From Schoenoplectus triqueter (Eukaryota > Streptophyta > Magnoliopsida > Poales > Cyperaceae): DNA of 27,697 nucleotides. Where the stretch lies: positions 1 to 27,697 of the forward strand of contig CAXKVV010001443.1 in the NCBI GenBank assembly GCA_964058805.1, read 5' to 3'. This document shows, one piece after another, positions 1-20,905 of this stretch. Both the position numbers and the translations under genes were made by a program. The notes below the pieces were generated by a model, which did no database searches, had not been told where the DNA came from, and saw only the letters and a list, made by a program, of their open reading frames with translations. Within the stretch, counting starts at the first letter, position 1; each line of letters begins with the position of its first letter.

Positions 1-10134
<10,134 letters not shown>

Positions 10135-13100
10135 CCTTTGGTAAATTTTCCCTTTTATTATTTTTATTTAATTTAGTGTTAATTGGTTCACCCCTGCTGT
10201 GTGCAGCAGAACCTCAAAGAGATTAATATATGTTAATGTATGTTTTGTAAAATGGAAGGTCAAAAATATAATCTACAACCCCTTAAGAATCACAGACATT
10301 ATGAATCCATTTAAAGCATCATGTACGCTTTGTCCATTAGAGAGTAAGTCCATACTCTATAATTTACCTAAAGGTCCTGATCCCATTCTAGTACTTTCTC
10401 CAGACGAAATAAAGGAAAATTGGGATAGTTATCGAAATTATAAAATCACTTTGGAGAGTGTTGCAGCATTTAGAATTGTGGTGGCATCTTATACAATACT
10501 TGGACCTGATCTGTCTGGCTCCTGACATTATTGTACTATGTTATTTTAGATGGTAAAATGAACCAGTAGACACGGAGGGTTCAGTCCTAATCAGTACAAA
10601 TTACCACAATACAAAGAGTGATCCCAATTGCTTAGCAGTCGCATAGCTTCCAGAGTTTATACAATGTTTTGACTAAATTCTTTTCTTGTTTTGAGGTCCT
10701 TGATGTGATGTACTGATTTAAAAAGAACATTGCTAAGAAGTGGAAGAAAAAAAAAGACCCTTACCTGTGTTTAAAGATGTGAAGTATTCACTCACAGCTG
10801 GAGCCGCTGAAGAGTAGGGACTAAAGTTCAATTTAGTGCCCATATAGCTGGCTTCTGGCACTTCATTTAATTTGACATATCAGAGAGCTGGTTCCTTGAA
10901 ATAGCTTTGATATGTTGTGATTTAATCTGACCAAATTGGTCAAAACAAGCAAATAAAAAGCATGGTATTGTACTTTTTTTTGTTATTAACTTGGGAGGGT
11001 TGGTACCGTAAATTGGTACCTTTTGTATCTGTCTATTGTTAATAGTAGTGTCATCAGCTCCTACTTTGCTTTTGTGAATTATATTTATGATATTTTACTT
11101 TCTTATGCTTGTATTGCACCTTTTCTCTAATTGGTACCCAGCTAAGCATCACATTAGCATACTGCATCAGGCTAGGTTCTGCTCTTCTTCAAGACATGAA
11201 AATATCTCTGTAAATGGTAACCTATCTGAAGATAGGTCCATGAAGTCTAGGGTTGTTCATAGACAGCAACTGGTTTGGATTGGGGTTCTGATACTTGAGT
11301 TGTTTCAAGTCTTGATTTCGGTCGGGTTGAATTCGGATTGTATTGGATTTGGTACATTTTCAGATTGTGGGTTAAGCCTTTGGATAATTTTGAATTGTTG
11401 GTCTTTTGAATCCCGATTGATTGGATTGGATCATCTCTAGTCGGGTTGTCTTTGGGGTTGGCATTCAAGAAATCAGGTCAAGTGAGTTCTTTTTCCACTT
11501 CTAGCTGTGAGATTGTCATGTGAAGATGAGTTTTGAATTCTCTTTAGCTTGAATCATTTTATATTCACTGAAGTATCAAGCCTCTCTGTAATCACAATGC
11601 TTAGTTATCTCAATTTGAGGAAATGGTTTTAGGCTTTTCTTTATACATATATGTATTTGATTAAAAAGATGCTGTTATGCAGTTCAATACTTGATTTAGA
11701 AATTACAATTTACAAAACATATTCATATTTGATATTACTATTCTGGTTCTGTCGAACCAATTTTGTCAGTAGTAGATTGATGCAATATGTACTTCAAAAC
11801 TTACAGAATCTGAAATTTTTGGTACAAATATATGTATTGTGGTAGTTGAATATTTCTATAATTCTCATGTCTCTGCTGGGGCCTAAATCCATTATGACAG
11901 GCATCATCATTTGAGTTATAAATGTAGCATCATTCGAGTTATAGAAAATATATGAATCATCATTATGCAGTGCTTTGATTTTCTTTATAGAGATCTTTTC
12001 CCGCCCGGTACAATGCATATTGAATTGGAACATTATTTATTTGACTAATCCCTTAACAAATTTAAGAGTCCCAGCCGCTCTGATCTGATTAACACATCAT
12101 GACTAAGAATATAATTTGGTAGGTGGTTGGCCGGTCAATATATTTGTACTCATTAAGTACATATTTCATTTATTTCATCACACAATAGTACAGATTTGAG
12201 AAATATTCCTATGATAATTTGATCCATTTTAAAGAGAACTCTTGTCGTTTACAAGCTCAAAAGCTCATGTTCAACATCTGCTTCAAGCAATTCTAACCAT
12301 ATTATTAAGTGGCTTATGTTATAATGATTAAAAGAAGGAAAATAACATATGTTTGTGCTAAAAGCTAAAAAAATGAAAAGCAAATTTATGGGTGATATGC
12401 TGCTTCTATCCTATATATCTATCTCCATCAGATTCTTCGAGAACTCCAAATTATAGAAATAAATGGCAATTTTATTGAAAAAATAACTTAAGCTATCCGA
12501 TTTTGAACTTACAAATTTGTTACTAAACTCTGATTACCATGTTATTTTATGGGAAAAAAACATCTATTAACAAAATGTAAATGCTTCCAGCTATCAAATC
12601 CACTAAAGCAAGTGCGTTTTGAGTTACGGGAAAACCGGATGCATCATCTCTTTTTTCGATGACCAACTTTCCAACATCAGCTTTTTAAACAATAACTGTG
12701 CCAAAAGGAGGTAGGAAGAATTTTCTTTTGCAACTGCACGGTTGCTTGGTTACAATCTCTTTTACCATTGGCAAGGTTTAGGGAAGGTCTTAAAAATATA
12801 AATTGCCCAAAAAAAACACCACAGCTGTACTATTCATGTCAAGGTAATAGTAAGAAGTGATGCGGCAATTTATTGGATAGAAGGCATCAAAATATGATGA
12901 TTTTTTTGGTGATCATAAACATTTTATTTTACTTGTTTTGTGGTCCTTGTAACTTTATATTAAGTTCTAAGCATCCTCATCATTTATGTGCGGACTAGGC
13001 CGCATAAAAAATTACGGGTTCATGATTCAGTTCAGATTCGAGCTACTCTAGCTGACTGGCTCAATAGTCAAATGAGTTGAGTTTGGGTTTAGATATCGGC

Positions 13101-13837
13101 TCAAATAATAATAATTTATAAACTCAATAAAACAATAACCCTTCTCTCATTCTATCTCATCATCCAAGCGGCTTAGCAGTATTTCTTATTGTTCGTGATT
13201 TGACTCGTATTTCTGACTCGATAGTTTTTTTAATTTACTCATTAAAATTTAGTGCACCAAAAATGTCATTGAAAATATAATTTGTTGATATATTAATTTT
13301 GTACCAACTCTTATATCAGTTTTGTAATTTATAAATGCATCAAATTTAAATGTCAAACCAAGTCAATACACATACATTGACTCATGAATCAGCTCGTGAG
13401 CTAATGAGCTGAGTTCAAGCTAGATCTTTCAGCTCATAGCGTTTTTTGAGTTCGGTTCAGCTCAAAAATATGATTTGAACTAAGTCCAACTCACTCAAAC
13501 TCAACTCGTTTGAGACTACAATATAAACATACAGATAAACATCACAATATTTAAATCTTTTTTATGTACTAGGTTTATAAAGACAAAGCAGTTACCAAGT
13601 TACCATGTTAGTGCGATAGCACATCTATCATTTCAGATGGTCTTGCACATCTTTTGAAAATTTCTTTTAATAAAGTGGAACGGAAACAAAAATGATCATG
13701 GAAATAGAATGATCATCGACATACTGATTAATCTGAGCTCTTGATGACAAAATCCTGAATAAATGCGGTTTTTTTATTCCTACCATAAAACTTTGGAATC
13801 CTGTTTTCCAAAAGTTGATACATATGACTTTACTACA
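10135..13837. other. Intergenic region downstream of the kinase gene
   Basis: The kinase 3' UTR must lie at the start, but I cannot place its poly(A) site. The rest is AT-rich with no convincing coding frame. At about 11240-11470 a T/G-rich stretch with repeated TTGGATTGG and TCGGGTTG words suggests a decayed simple or dispersed repeat. At about 13010-13520 an AGCTC/GAGTTGAG-rich segment is noted separately. Confidence 0.6.
13068..13513. repeat. Candidate small inverted-repeat element
   Basis: TCAAATGAGTTGAGTTTGGG (13068-13087) pairs with the reverse complement of the segment at about 13492-13513 (TCAAACGAGTTGAGTTTGAG on the minus strand), about 18 of 20 matching. The interior is rich in AGCTCA/GAGCTGAG words. 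It may be a remnant of a non-autonomous DNA element or a low-complexity coincidence. No clear target duplication was found. Confidence 0.35.
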
Positions 13838-13910
13838 GATTTAGAAATCATTTTAACCAATAGAGAGTTCTGCTGCAATTTCCCCCACATGTTACAAGAT
13901 ATAAATGTAA

Positions 13911-16680
13911 GCTAAGAGAGTTAGTTGATACTGCGATTAGGAGACGCGTTAATATCTTATGTGTTCAAGAGACTAAATGGACGGGTCAGAAAGTTAAGAA
14001 GGTGGAGAATATAGGCTTTAAATTGTGGTACACGGGAAAAGAACGAAGTAGAAATGGTGTAGGCATCTTAATTGATAAGAGTCTCAAGAATGAAGTTGTC
14101 GCAGTTAGGAGACAAGGGGACAGGATCATCATGATCAAATTGATTTTTTGAGATTTGATCTTGAACGTCATCAATGCGTATGCTCCACAAGTAGGTTTGA
14201 GCGATGATGTCAAGAGACGATTCTGGGAAGACTTAGAGGACATGGTTAGATGAATGTCTAGCAGTGAAAAACTCTTCATTGGAGGTGATCTTAATGGTCA
14301 TATTGGCATAGGTAGAGGGGGGTTTGAGAGGGTACATGGGGGTTTTGGATATGGCGAACAGAATCAAGAGGGAGAAGACATCTTGAACTTCGCTATAGCT
14401 TATGACCTCATGGAAGCGAACACCTTCTTTAGAAAGAAAAAAATCACATTTAATTACTTTCAACAGTGGCCAACACTCGAGCCAGATCGATTTTGTCCTA
14501 ACTAGAAGGGAGAAGAGACCAAACTGCATGGATTGTAAGGTTATACCTGGCGAGTGTGTTGTCACACAACACAAATTTTTGTTCGGCGAGATAGAGGCAT
14601 GAAAATAACGAGAACGAGGTGGTAGAAGCTCAAAGGGGACGTTTCTCAGGTGTTTAAGAATATAGTTATTGCAAAAGGATCGTGGAACGAAGGTGAGGAC
14701 GCGGATAATATGTGGAAGAAGATAACGACTCACATTTAGAAGGTGGCTATAGAGGTGTTTGGAGTAACTAGAGGAAATAAACGTGAACCTAAAGACACTT
14801 GGTGGTGGAATGATAAAGTACAAAAGGCTATTAATGAGAAGAAAAAATGTTATAAGCGTTTACATCACAACAAGAGTGATAAAAACATACAGAAGTACAA
14901 AAAAGCTAGAAGAAATGCAAAGAAAGCTGTGAGCGAAGCAAGGGGTTAGACATACATGGAGTTGTATTGGAAATTAGATACGAAAGAGGGCGAAAATAAT
15001 GTCTACAAGATGGCTAAACTTCGAGAAAGGAAGACAAAAGACTTCCACCAAGTTAAATGTATTAAGGATGAGGCTGATAGACTTTTGGTGAAAGATGAGG
15101 AGATTAAGAACAGATGGAGAGCATACTTCGACAAGCTATTGAACGACGAGAGTGAAAAAACCGCGATCGAGTTGGACGACTCAATTGACACCAATAGGAG
15201 ATTTGTTCGGAGAATTCAAGAGTCTGAGGTGAAAGAAGCTTTAAAAAAAGATAAAAACAGGTAAGACGTTAGGACCGGATGACATCCCGATTGAGGTATG
15301 GAGATATCTTGGAGATATAGCAATAGTGTGGCTAACTAAACTATTTAATATAATTTTTCGGTCCAATAAGATGCCTGATGACTGGAGAAAAAGTATATTA
15401 GTATCAATCTTCAAGAATAAAGGAGATATTCAAAGTTGTACTAATTACAGAGGAATTAAAACTCATGAGTCATACCATGAAGATTTGGGAGAGAGTGATC
15501 GAGCACCGTTTAAGAAAACTGACAACTGTCTCTAAAAATCAGTTTGGTTTTATGCTTGGAAGGTCCACTATAGAGGCGATTTTCTTGATAAGACAACTTA
15601 TGGAGAGACATCGAGAACAGAAAAAGGACCTACATATAATATTTATTGATTTAGAGAAAGTGTATGATAAAATTTCGAGAAATATCATGTGGTAGGCGCT
15701 CAAAAGGAAACTAGTCCCAACAAAGTACATTATCCTTATTAAGGATATGTACACAAATGCTGTGACTTATGTCAGAGCATGTGACGGCGAGTCTGACACA
15801 TTTCTTATTAAGATAGGATTACATCAAGGGTCAGCATTGAGTCCATATATTTTCACCTTAGTGATGGATGAGATCACAAATGACATATAAGAAGATATTC
15901 CTTGGTGTATACTCTTTGCCGATGATGTGGTGCTGATTGACGAGAGCAGAATTAAAGTCAATCAGAAACTAGAGTTGTGGAGACAAACTTTAGAATCGAA
16001 AGATTTTAGACTTAGTAGGACAAAAACTGAATATATGAGGTGTCAGTTCAGTGGAGAAAACTTAGATGACGGAGATGTTAGTTTGGATGGACGAGTAGTA
16101 CCCATGAATGATACATTTCGATATTTGGGATTAATGTTGCAGAGTGAAGGAGAGATCGATGAAGATGTGAATCATAGAATAAGAGCTGGATAGGTAAAAT
16201 GGAGACAAGCATCTGGTGTTCTTTGTGACAAGAAGGTCCCAAACAAACTAAAAGACAAGTTCTATAGGACGGTGATTAGACTCGCGATGTTGTATGACGC
16301 AGAATGTTGGGCTACAAAAGAACAACACATCCAGAAGATGAGTGTAGCTGAAATGTGGATGTTGCGTTGGATATGTGGCCACACAAGGAAAGATCGAATC
16401 AGAAATGATGATATTAGGGACAAACTTGGGGTAGCACCAATTCAAGAGAAACTAATCCAACATCGTTTGTGATGGTTTGGTCATATCCAACGAAGGTCTC
16501 CTGAAGTATCAGTACGCATCGGTATTTTAAGTCGTCCTGAAAATACAAGAAGAGAAAGAGGTCGACCGAGACTGACATGAGAGGAAGCAATAAAAATAGA
16601 TTTGAAGGAATGGAATACCTAAAGAGCTTGCTTTGGATAGGAGTGCGTGGAAGATAGCGATTCATGTACCTGAACCATGA
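13911..16680 (+). pseudogene. LINE endonuclease/reverse transcriptase ORF, broken
   Basis: Endonuclease signs: RRRVNILCVQETKWTG (catalytic Glu), NGVGILID, NAYAPQVG, FIGGDLNGHIG, SQIDFVLTRRE. A basic linker rich in Lys/Arg follows. Reverse transcriptase signs: GPDDIPIEVWR, LPDDWR-like MPDDWRKS, NYRGI, ERVIEHRLR, NQFGFMLGRSTIEAIF, IFIDLEKVYD, HQGSALSPYIF and an intact FADD at 15915-15926. The C-terminus has WFGHIQRR, ERGRPRLT and LDRSAWKIAIHVPEP before the natural TGA at 16678. Premature stops lie at 14149, 14251, 14737, 15693, 15888, 16191, 16470 and 16578. Frameshifts fall near the A-run at 14435-14443, near 15250 and near 15460. The protein would nick target DNA and copy the element RNA, but this copy cannot make it. 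Confidence 0.92.
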
Positions 16681-16689
16681 TTTAGGAGT

Positions 16690-16868
16690 TAGAGTCTAAT
16701 AGTAGAGTTATAGACTTTATATTCTTAGATTTTTAGGATTTTATGATTTAGAATTTAGAAATAGATTTCAGAAATAGAGGTTTAAATAGAATTTTAGGAT
16801 TTAGAATTTAGAATTATGTTTTAAAGTAGGATTTTAGGATTGAGAAATAGATTTTATAATAGAGGTTT
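16690..16868 (+). repeat. Degenerate TTTAGGATTTAGAATT repeats in the LINE 3' UTR
   Basis: Words such as TTTTAGGATT, ATTTAGAATTTAGAA and AATAGA recur irregularly just after the LINE stop codon. They look like degenerate tandem repeats of the 3' UTR. Confidence 0.6.
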
Positions 16869-16949
16869 ATTGTACTATTATTATTATTGTTATTATTGTT
16901 ACTATTATTAGCGTATTATCATTATCATTATCATTATCATCTTTATTTA

Positions 16950-16989
<40 letters not shown>

Positions 16990-17000
16990 TTATTTATTTA
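16869..17000 (+). repeat. (ATT)n-rich microsatellite in the LINE 3' UTR
   Basis: Mixed ATT, ATTATC and ATTT repeats include a run of about 13 ATT units near 16951-16988. It lies between the LINE coding region and the conserved 3' terminus. Confidence 0.9.
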
Positions 17001-17147
17001 TTTTCTTTTTCTTCCATCATATTCATTATTATCACTGATATTTGAAATCTTTAATCTTATGTTTTCCGATTGGGTTTTATTTCTAGCCTACCCCAATTTA
17101 TTTGGGATTAAAGGCTTTGTTGTTGTTGTTGTTGTTGTTGTACTACA

Positions 17148-18471
17148 AAATATACTCTCTTGATATCATTTTTAATTGGGTGTTGATACAATCCCCGGTT
17201 TTGCCCAAAATTATTGATGAATTGAATTTTAGTAAAGAAAATGAATTATATTTTATAGAATTGTTATATTGGTAAAATTTGAGATAGTAAAGATTTACTG
17301 TGGACTGTTCGGTCAAAAAATATTATTGCTGGTAACCATCAATTTAATAATGATATATTTTTTTACTATCAGCCATTTATAAAAATATTAAATATATTTC
17401 TATCAATTTATATTTTCACCCGACAACATTTGAGCCACCCTATATTATTCTTTTTAATTTGGGACCGGAACAAATTTTACAGCGTGACTGACATGCATGT
17501 AGAGAATGTGTATGGATCATCTATGACAGGTACAATATGGAATCAACAACATCACAGTTGCATTTTTCAGGGGGTTTGCTATCATAGTAGAATCATAATT
17601 TCGTTGAAATCATGTGTACTTGTCCCATAAAAGAGTTTAGACTCATGTTGGTTCAAACCTATTAATTCATTTAATTTAAATAATATATTTATTTATTTTT
17701 CGAAATTTCAAGTTGGTTCAAATTTGGAGGAACATTTTGGGTCCAGGAGTGCACTACTAAAAACAAAAAAAATAATAATGATCATTTCACACGCCGCTCC
17801 AAAAGCCCGGGCCAAGCTCTTCCTTTCACAAAAGGAAAGGTGGTGCAATTTTTAATCAAAAACAAAAAGATACCACAGACATGCACTGGATACTCTTTCT
17901 GCACCCATTAATATTCGCTATGATTAAAACTTCTGTGTCGATTACAAGTTCATTCAACGGTGTATGAAGTATGAACTTTCATATATATTAATTTGGGGAG
18001 GAAAATGCTTATTTAATTATTTAACCTGAGAGTTTTGGCTTGATGAATTTGATTAATCATATGCACTGTGAACTCAAAATAAAGCATTTTGAGCTCTCTC
18101 TTTACTCAACAAATAAATAAATAAATTGGTTCATGTATCTAGTAAATTTATTTTTCGTAGTTAACAATGCTACTAATGACTAGAGCTAGCTGTAGTACTG
18201 GCTGAGAGGTGCCATTTTAAGCTCTTTTACTGTGCGTGTCACTCAGATAATCACAAAATTTTGCTACTGATCACAAGAATTAAACAAGTATAATGCGCTT
18301 ATGTATTATTGTTTTTCTTATGCTCTGTGTGCACATCACTCCAGGTATACCTTTGCAACAGCAATGCTTTCCTGACTGCATCATTAGTTTGTTCTCTTCT
18401 TATATATACTACCACATTTAGCCAAACCATAACAAGCATTGCCATAACTAGGCTTCTTTTGTTAGTTACGT
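17148..18471. other. Intergenic and promoter region of the DUF828 gene
   Basis: AT-rich with no convincing coding frame. The proximal part must hold the promoter of the gene starting at 18472. Confidence 0.6.
18401..18408 (+). promoter_or_regulatory. Candidate TATA box of the DUF828 gene
   Basis: TATATATA lies 71 bp before the start codon, which would give a 5' UTR of about 35-40 nt. This is positional inference only. Confidence 0.45.
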
Positions 18472-20403
18472 ATGGAACAATACAAGAAACATCATTTTAA
18501 CCAATACCAACACCTATCCAAGAGCACATCTCAAAAACTTGAGAACATAGAAGAAGAGGATAATATCCAAGTAGAGTGCATGGAAATTGATGCGAAAGAA
18601 GATTGCCTCCACATTATCCAGATGCCAGAGGTGTCGGTCCCACCACCGGAAACCCCGACAGAAACAATGGAGTTCCTTGCAAGATCATGGAGTTTATCAG
18701 CTCAAGAGATATGTCGAGCTCTAACTTTGTTAGATAAAGGAGAGACCATAGGAGAAATTAGAGGAACCGAGAGGAACCGTCTTTTACCGAATGACCATGC
18801 TAAACACGAAGAAGTATGTTACAATTTTCTTAGAATTATCCAATGTCTGATGTTGATTAAGGTTCTTATAATTAAACTGGCAACATTTTCAATACCTTTA
18901 TAGAGACCCAAATTAGCACTGAGAGTACCAACTTCGAATGATGCAAACATGGTCAGCCCGCCTATATCTCCTCAATCTAATCCAGAGATGAAGGTAAATC
19001 TTTATAGTACACCAATTTCTTTTGTAGAACGCAAAATATTTCACTCGTGTTAAATATATTACTGAAATTTCAACTGACAGCCTATTAGAAGTGTAAGAAC
19101 AAGGACAATGGGAGGATGGATCAAAGAACAGAAGGAGAAGAAACGAGCCGAAGCACGTTCACACAATGCACAGGCCTATGCAGCAACCTCAGTTGCAGGT
19201 GTTGCAGCTGCAGTGGCAGCTATAGTTGCTGAAACAGTATTTGCACATGAGAGATCTGAATCCAATCGCAACTCAAAGATGGCTGCAGCGGTGGCCTCTG
19301 CATCTGCACTTGTAGCTTCGCACTGCGTCAAAATGGCACAAAACATGGGGGTGACTCAAGATCAGATATTGACTGCCATTGAATCAGCAGTCAGTTCGCA
19401 AACTAGTGGTGATATCATGGCACTGACAGCCGGGGCCGCTACTGGTATGTAGTTCGAATTTTGAATTCTCTGAAATAATTTCTGAAAATGATTGGAATTT
19501 TCACAAATGACTTTTACCAATGTGTGCAGCTCTGAGAGCTGCAGCAATGCTGAAAGCAAGGCTACAAAGAGAATTTCAAACTGCAACTCTTGCGGGAGAA
19601 ATCAAAGACACAGAAAGTTGCAATTCACCGTTGGTTTTTGTTTCGAGAGGTGGTGAACTCCTCAAACGAACAAGAAAAGGTGCTTGCTTTGCTCTCTAAA
19701 ACGTGCACATGATGCACTGATCGATTCATAATTCAACAGTTTCTTTTATTTTGTTCCTTCTGTTTACTTGGATCCTTTGTTGCATACTTGTTAGCAACAT
19801 AGTTTCAACTAATAATAATATAACAGAAGAAATAACTATTTAATTGCTTTTTCAAATAAGGGCTTTGATTATTGGTTTATGTTGTTTTATAGGTATTCTG
19901 CACTGGAAACAAGTTTCAGTCTACGTAAACTGCAACTGCCAGGTTAGCAAACTATAAGTTCATGTTATGTATTTCGTGAAGCTTATCTGACATATATCAA
20001 TTACCGATTAAATCAACAACAATCTATTCTTCAGGTGATTGTGAAAATGAAGAGCACACACATGGTTGGCACTTTCGTTAAGACAAAGAAAAGTAAGATT
20101 CTGTCATCAGCTAATTTTGTTTTTTTATTATCTCAAGGCAATGCAACAATTATAAATTTAGACATTTAACTTTGCCTTAATAATTTGTCAGGTCTAGTAA
20201 TTGATGTATACTCGGAACTTGTAGCATGGCCAGGAAGAGAACTGGAAGAAGGCTTGAACCAAAGAGCATATTTTGGGATAAAAACCCCCGAAAGAAGAAT
20301 TGAATTTGAATGTAGAAACCATCATGACAAAAAAATATGGATACAAGGGATCAAGGAAATGCTTGATCGCAGGGAAAACATTAATATCCCCATGGTTGTG
20401 TAA
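18472..20403 (+). CDS. VAN3-binding protein / FORKED-like (DUF828 + PH-like)
   Basis: Seven exons: 18472-18813, 18904-18993, 19081-19444, 19530-19679, 19893-19942, 20035-20092 and 20192-20403, giving 421 residues, all GT-AG. The start is the first ATG after an in-frame TAG nine bases upstream. The DUF828 part includes PTETMEFLARSWSLSAQEICRAL (residues about 58-85), then MGGWIKEQKEKKRAEARSHN and the Ala-rich helix AYAATSVAGVAAAVAAI, with SSQTSGDIMALTAGAATALRAAAML further on. The C-terminal third (about 300-405) is a PH-like fold: GILHWKQVSVYVN, VIVKMKSTHMVGTF, AWPGREL, YFGIKTPERRIEFECRN, DKKIWIQGIKEML. In Arabidopsis this family (VAB, FORKED1, FL proteins) binds the ARF-GAP VAN3, acts in trans-Golgi or endosomal trafficking, and affects PIN1 localisation and leaf vein patterning. 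Length and order match the family; the exact paralogue is not determined. Confidence 0.93.
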
Positions 20404-20905
20404 AGCAATGTACTAATAAATAATCAAGAAATATTACTGTGCAAAGTTAGAAGATCTCACATCAGCTTGTGTAAAATAACACCACCTGAAACGAAATCCT
20501 GTATAGAAACCCTGCATAACATCAGAAATGAGCACAGTACTATGGATGTTATGGAAACAAAAAAATAAAATAAAATAGGCAGATACAACATTTACTGAAC
20601 AGCAACAAGTAGAGAGATGTTTCTCAGATTGTAGCAAGCAGGATATTTTCACAAAAAGCAAAGATGCCTTTTTATAACAGTAAGTTTTTTAGTTATTTTA
20701 ACACAAAATTGAAGTACATGATGGGCTTAATGTACATACTGATCTCTATGATAAAATCTAAACCATTCTTATGCCAAAGTGGAAACAATTAAGCTTATCT
20801 ACAAAAACATATGCTGATCTACTACTCTCTTACTAGAACAAAGGACGATCATTCACTGGAAATTATTGCATCCAATAGAAGAGAAGTGCAGCTCCAATTG
20901 TTTGC
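20404..20905. other. Convergent intergenic gap (two 3' UTRs)
   Basis: The 502 bp between the stop codons of the DUF828 gene (plus) and the glyoxalase gene (minus) should contain both 3' UTRs. AATAAATAA near 20415 is a possible poly(A) signal for the plus-strand gene. No coding sequence is seen. Confidence 0.6.

Larger units (their letters stand above)
13838..17140 (+). mobile_element. RTE-like LINE, nearly full length, inactive
   Basis: The 3303-bp non-LTR element has an apurinic endonuclease, a reverse transcriptase, a single ORF without RNase H, an (ATT)n-rich 3' UTR and a (TTG)8 tail at 17117-17140. A candidate 7-bp target duplication TACTACA flanks it (13831-13837 and 17141-17147). The short length, the single-ORF layout and the ending CTACCCCAATTTATTTGGGA...GGCTTTG(TTG)n fit the plant RTE group. 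The same terminal sequence occurs as the truncated insert at 299-413. The exact 5' end depends on the short target duplication. Confidence 0.9.

Noticed and set aside
10199..10525. 108-codon open frame just after the kinase stop codon
   Set aside because: It opens at GTG, not ATG, has no recognised domain, and lies where the kinase 3' UTR is expected. Chance is more likely.
14233..14823. Long minus-strand frame across the LINE endonuclease region
   Set aside because: It is the antisense shadow of the LINE ORF, whose plus-strand translation matches endonuclease motifs.
13831..17147. TACTACA as a certain target-site duplication
   Set aside because: It is kept as the best boundary but not as proven: 7 bp in AT-rich DNA can match by chance. 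The 11-bp duplication at the kinase intron is much stronger.
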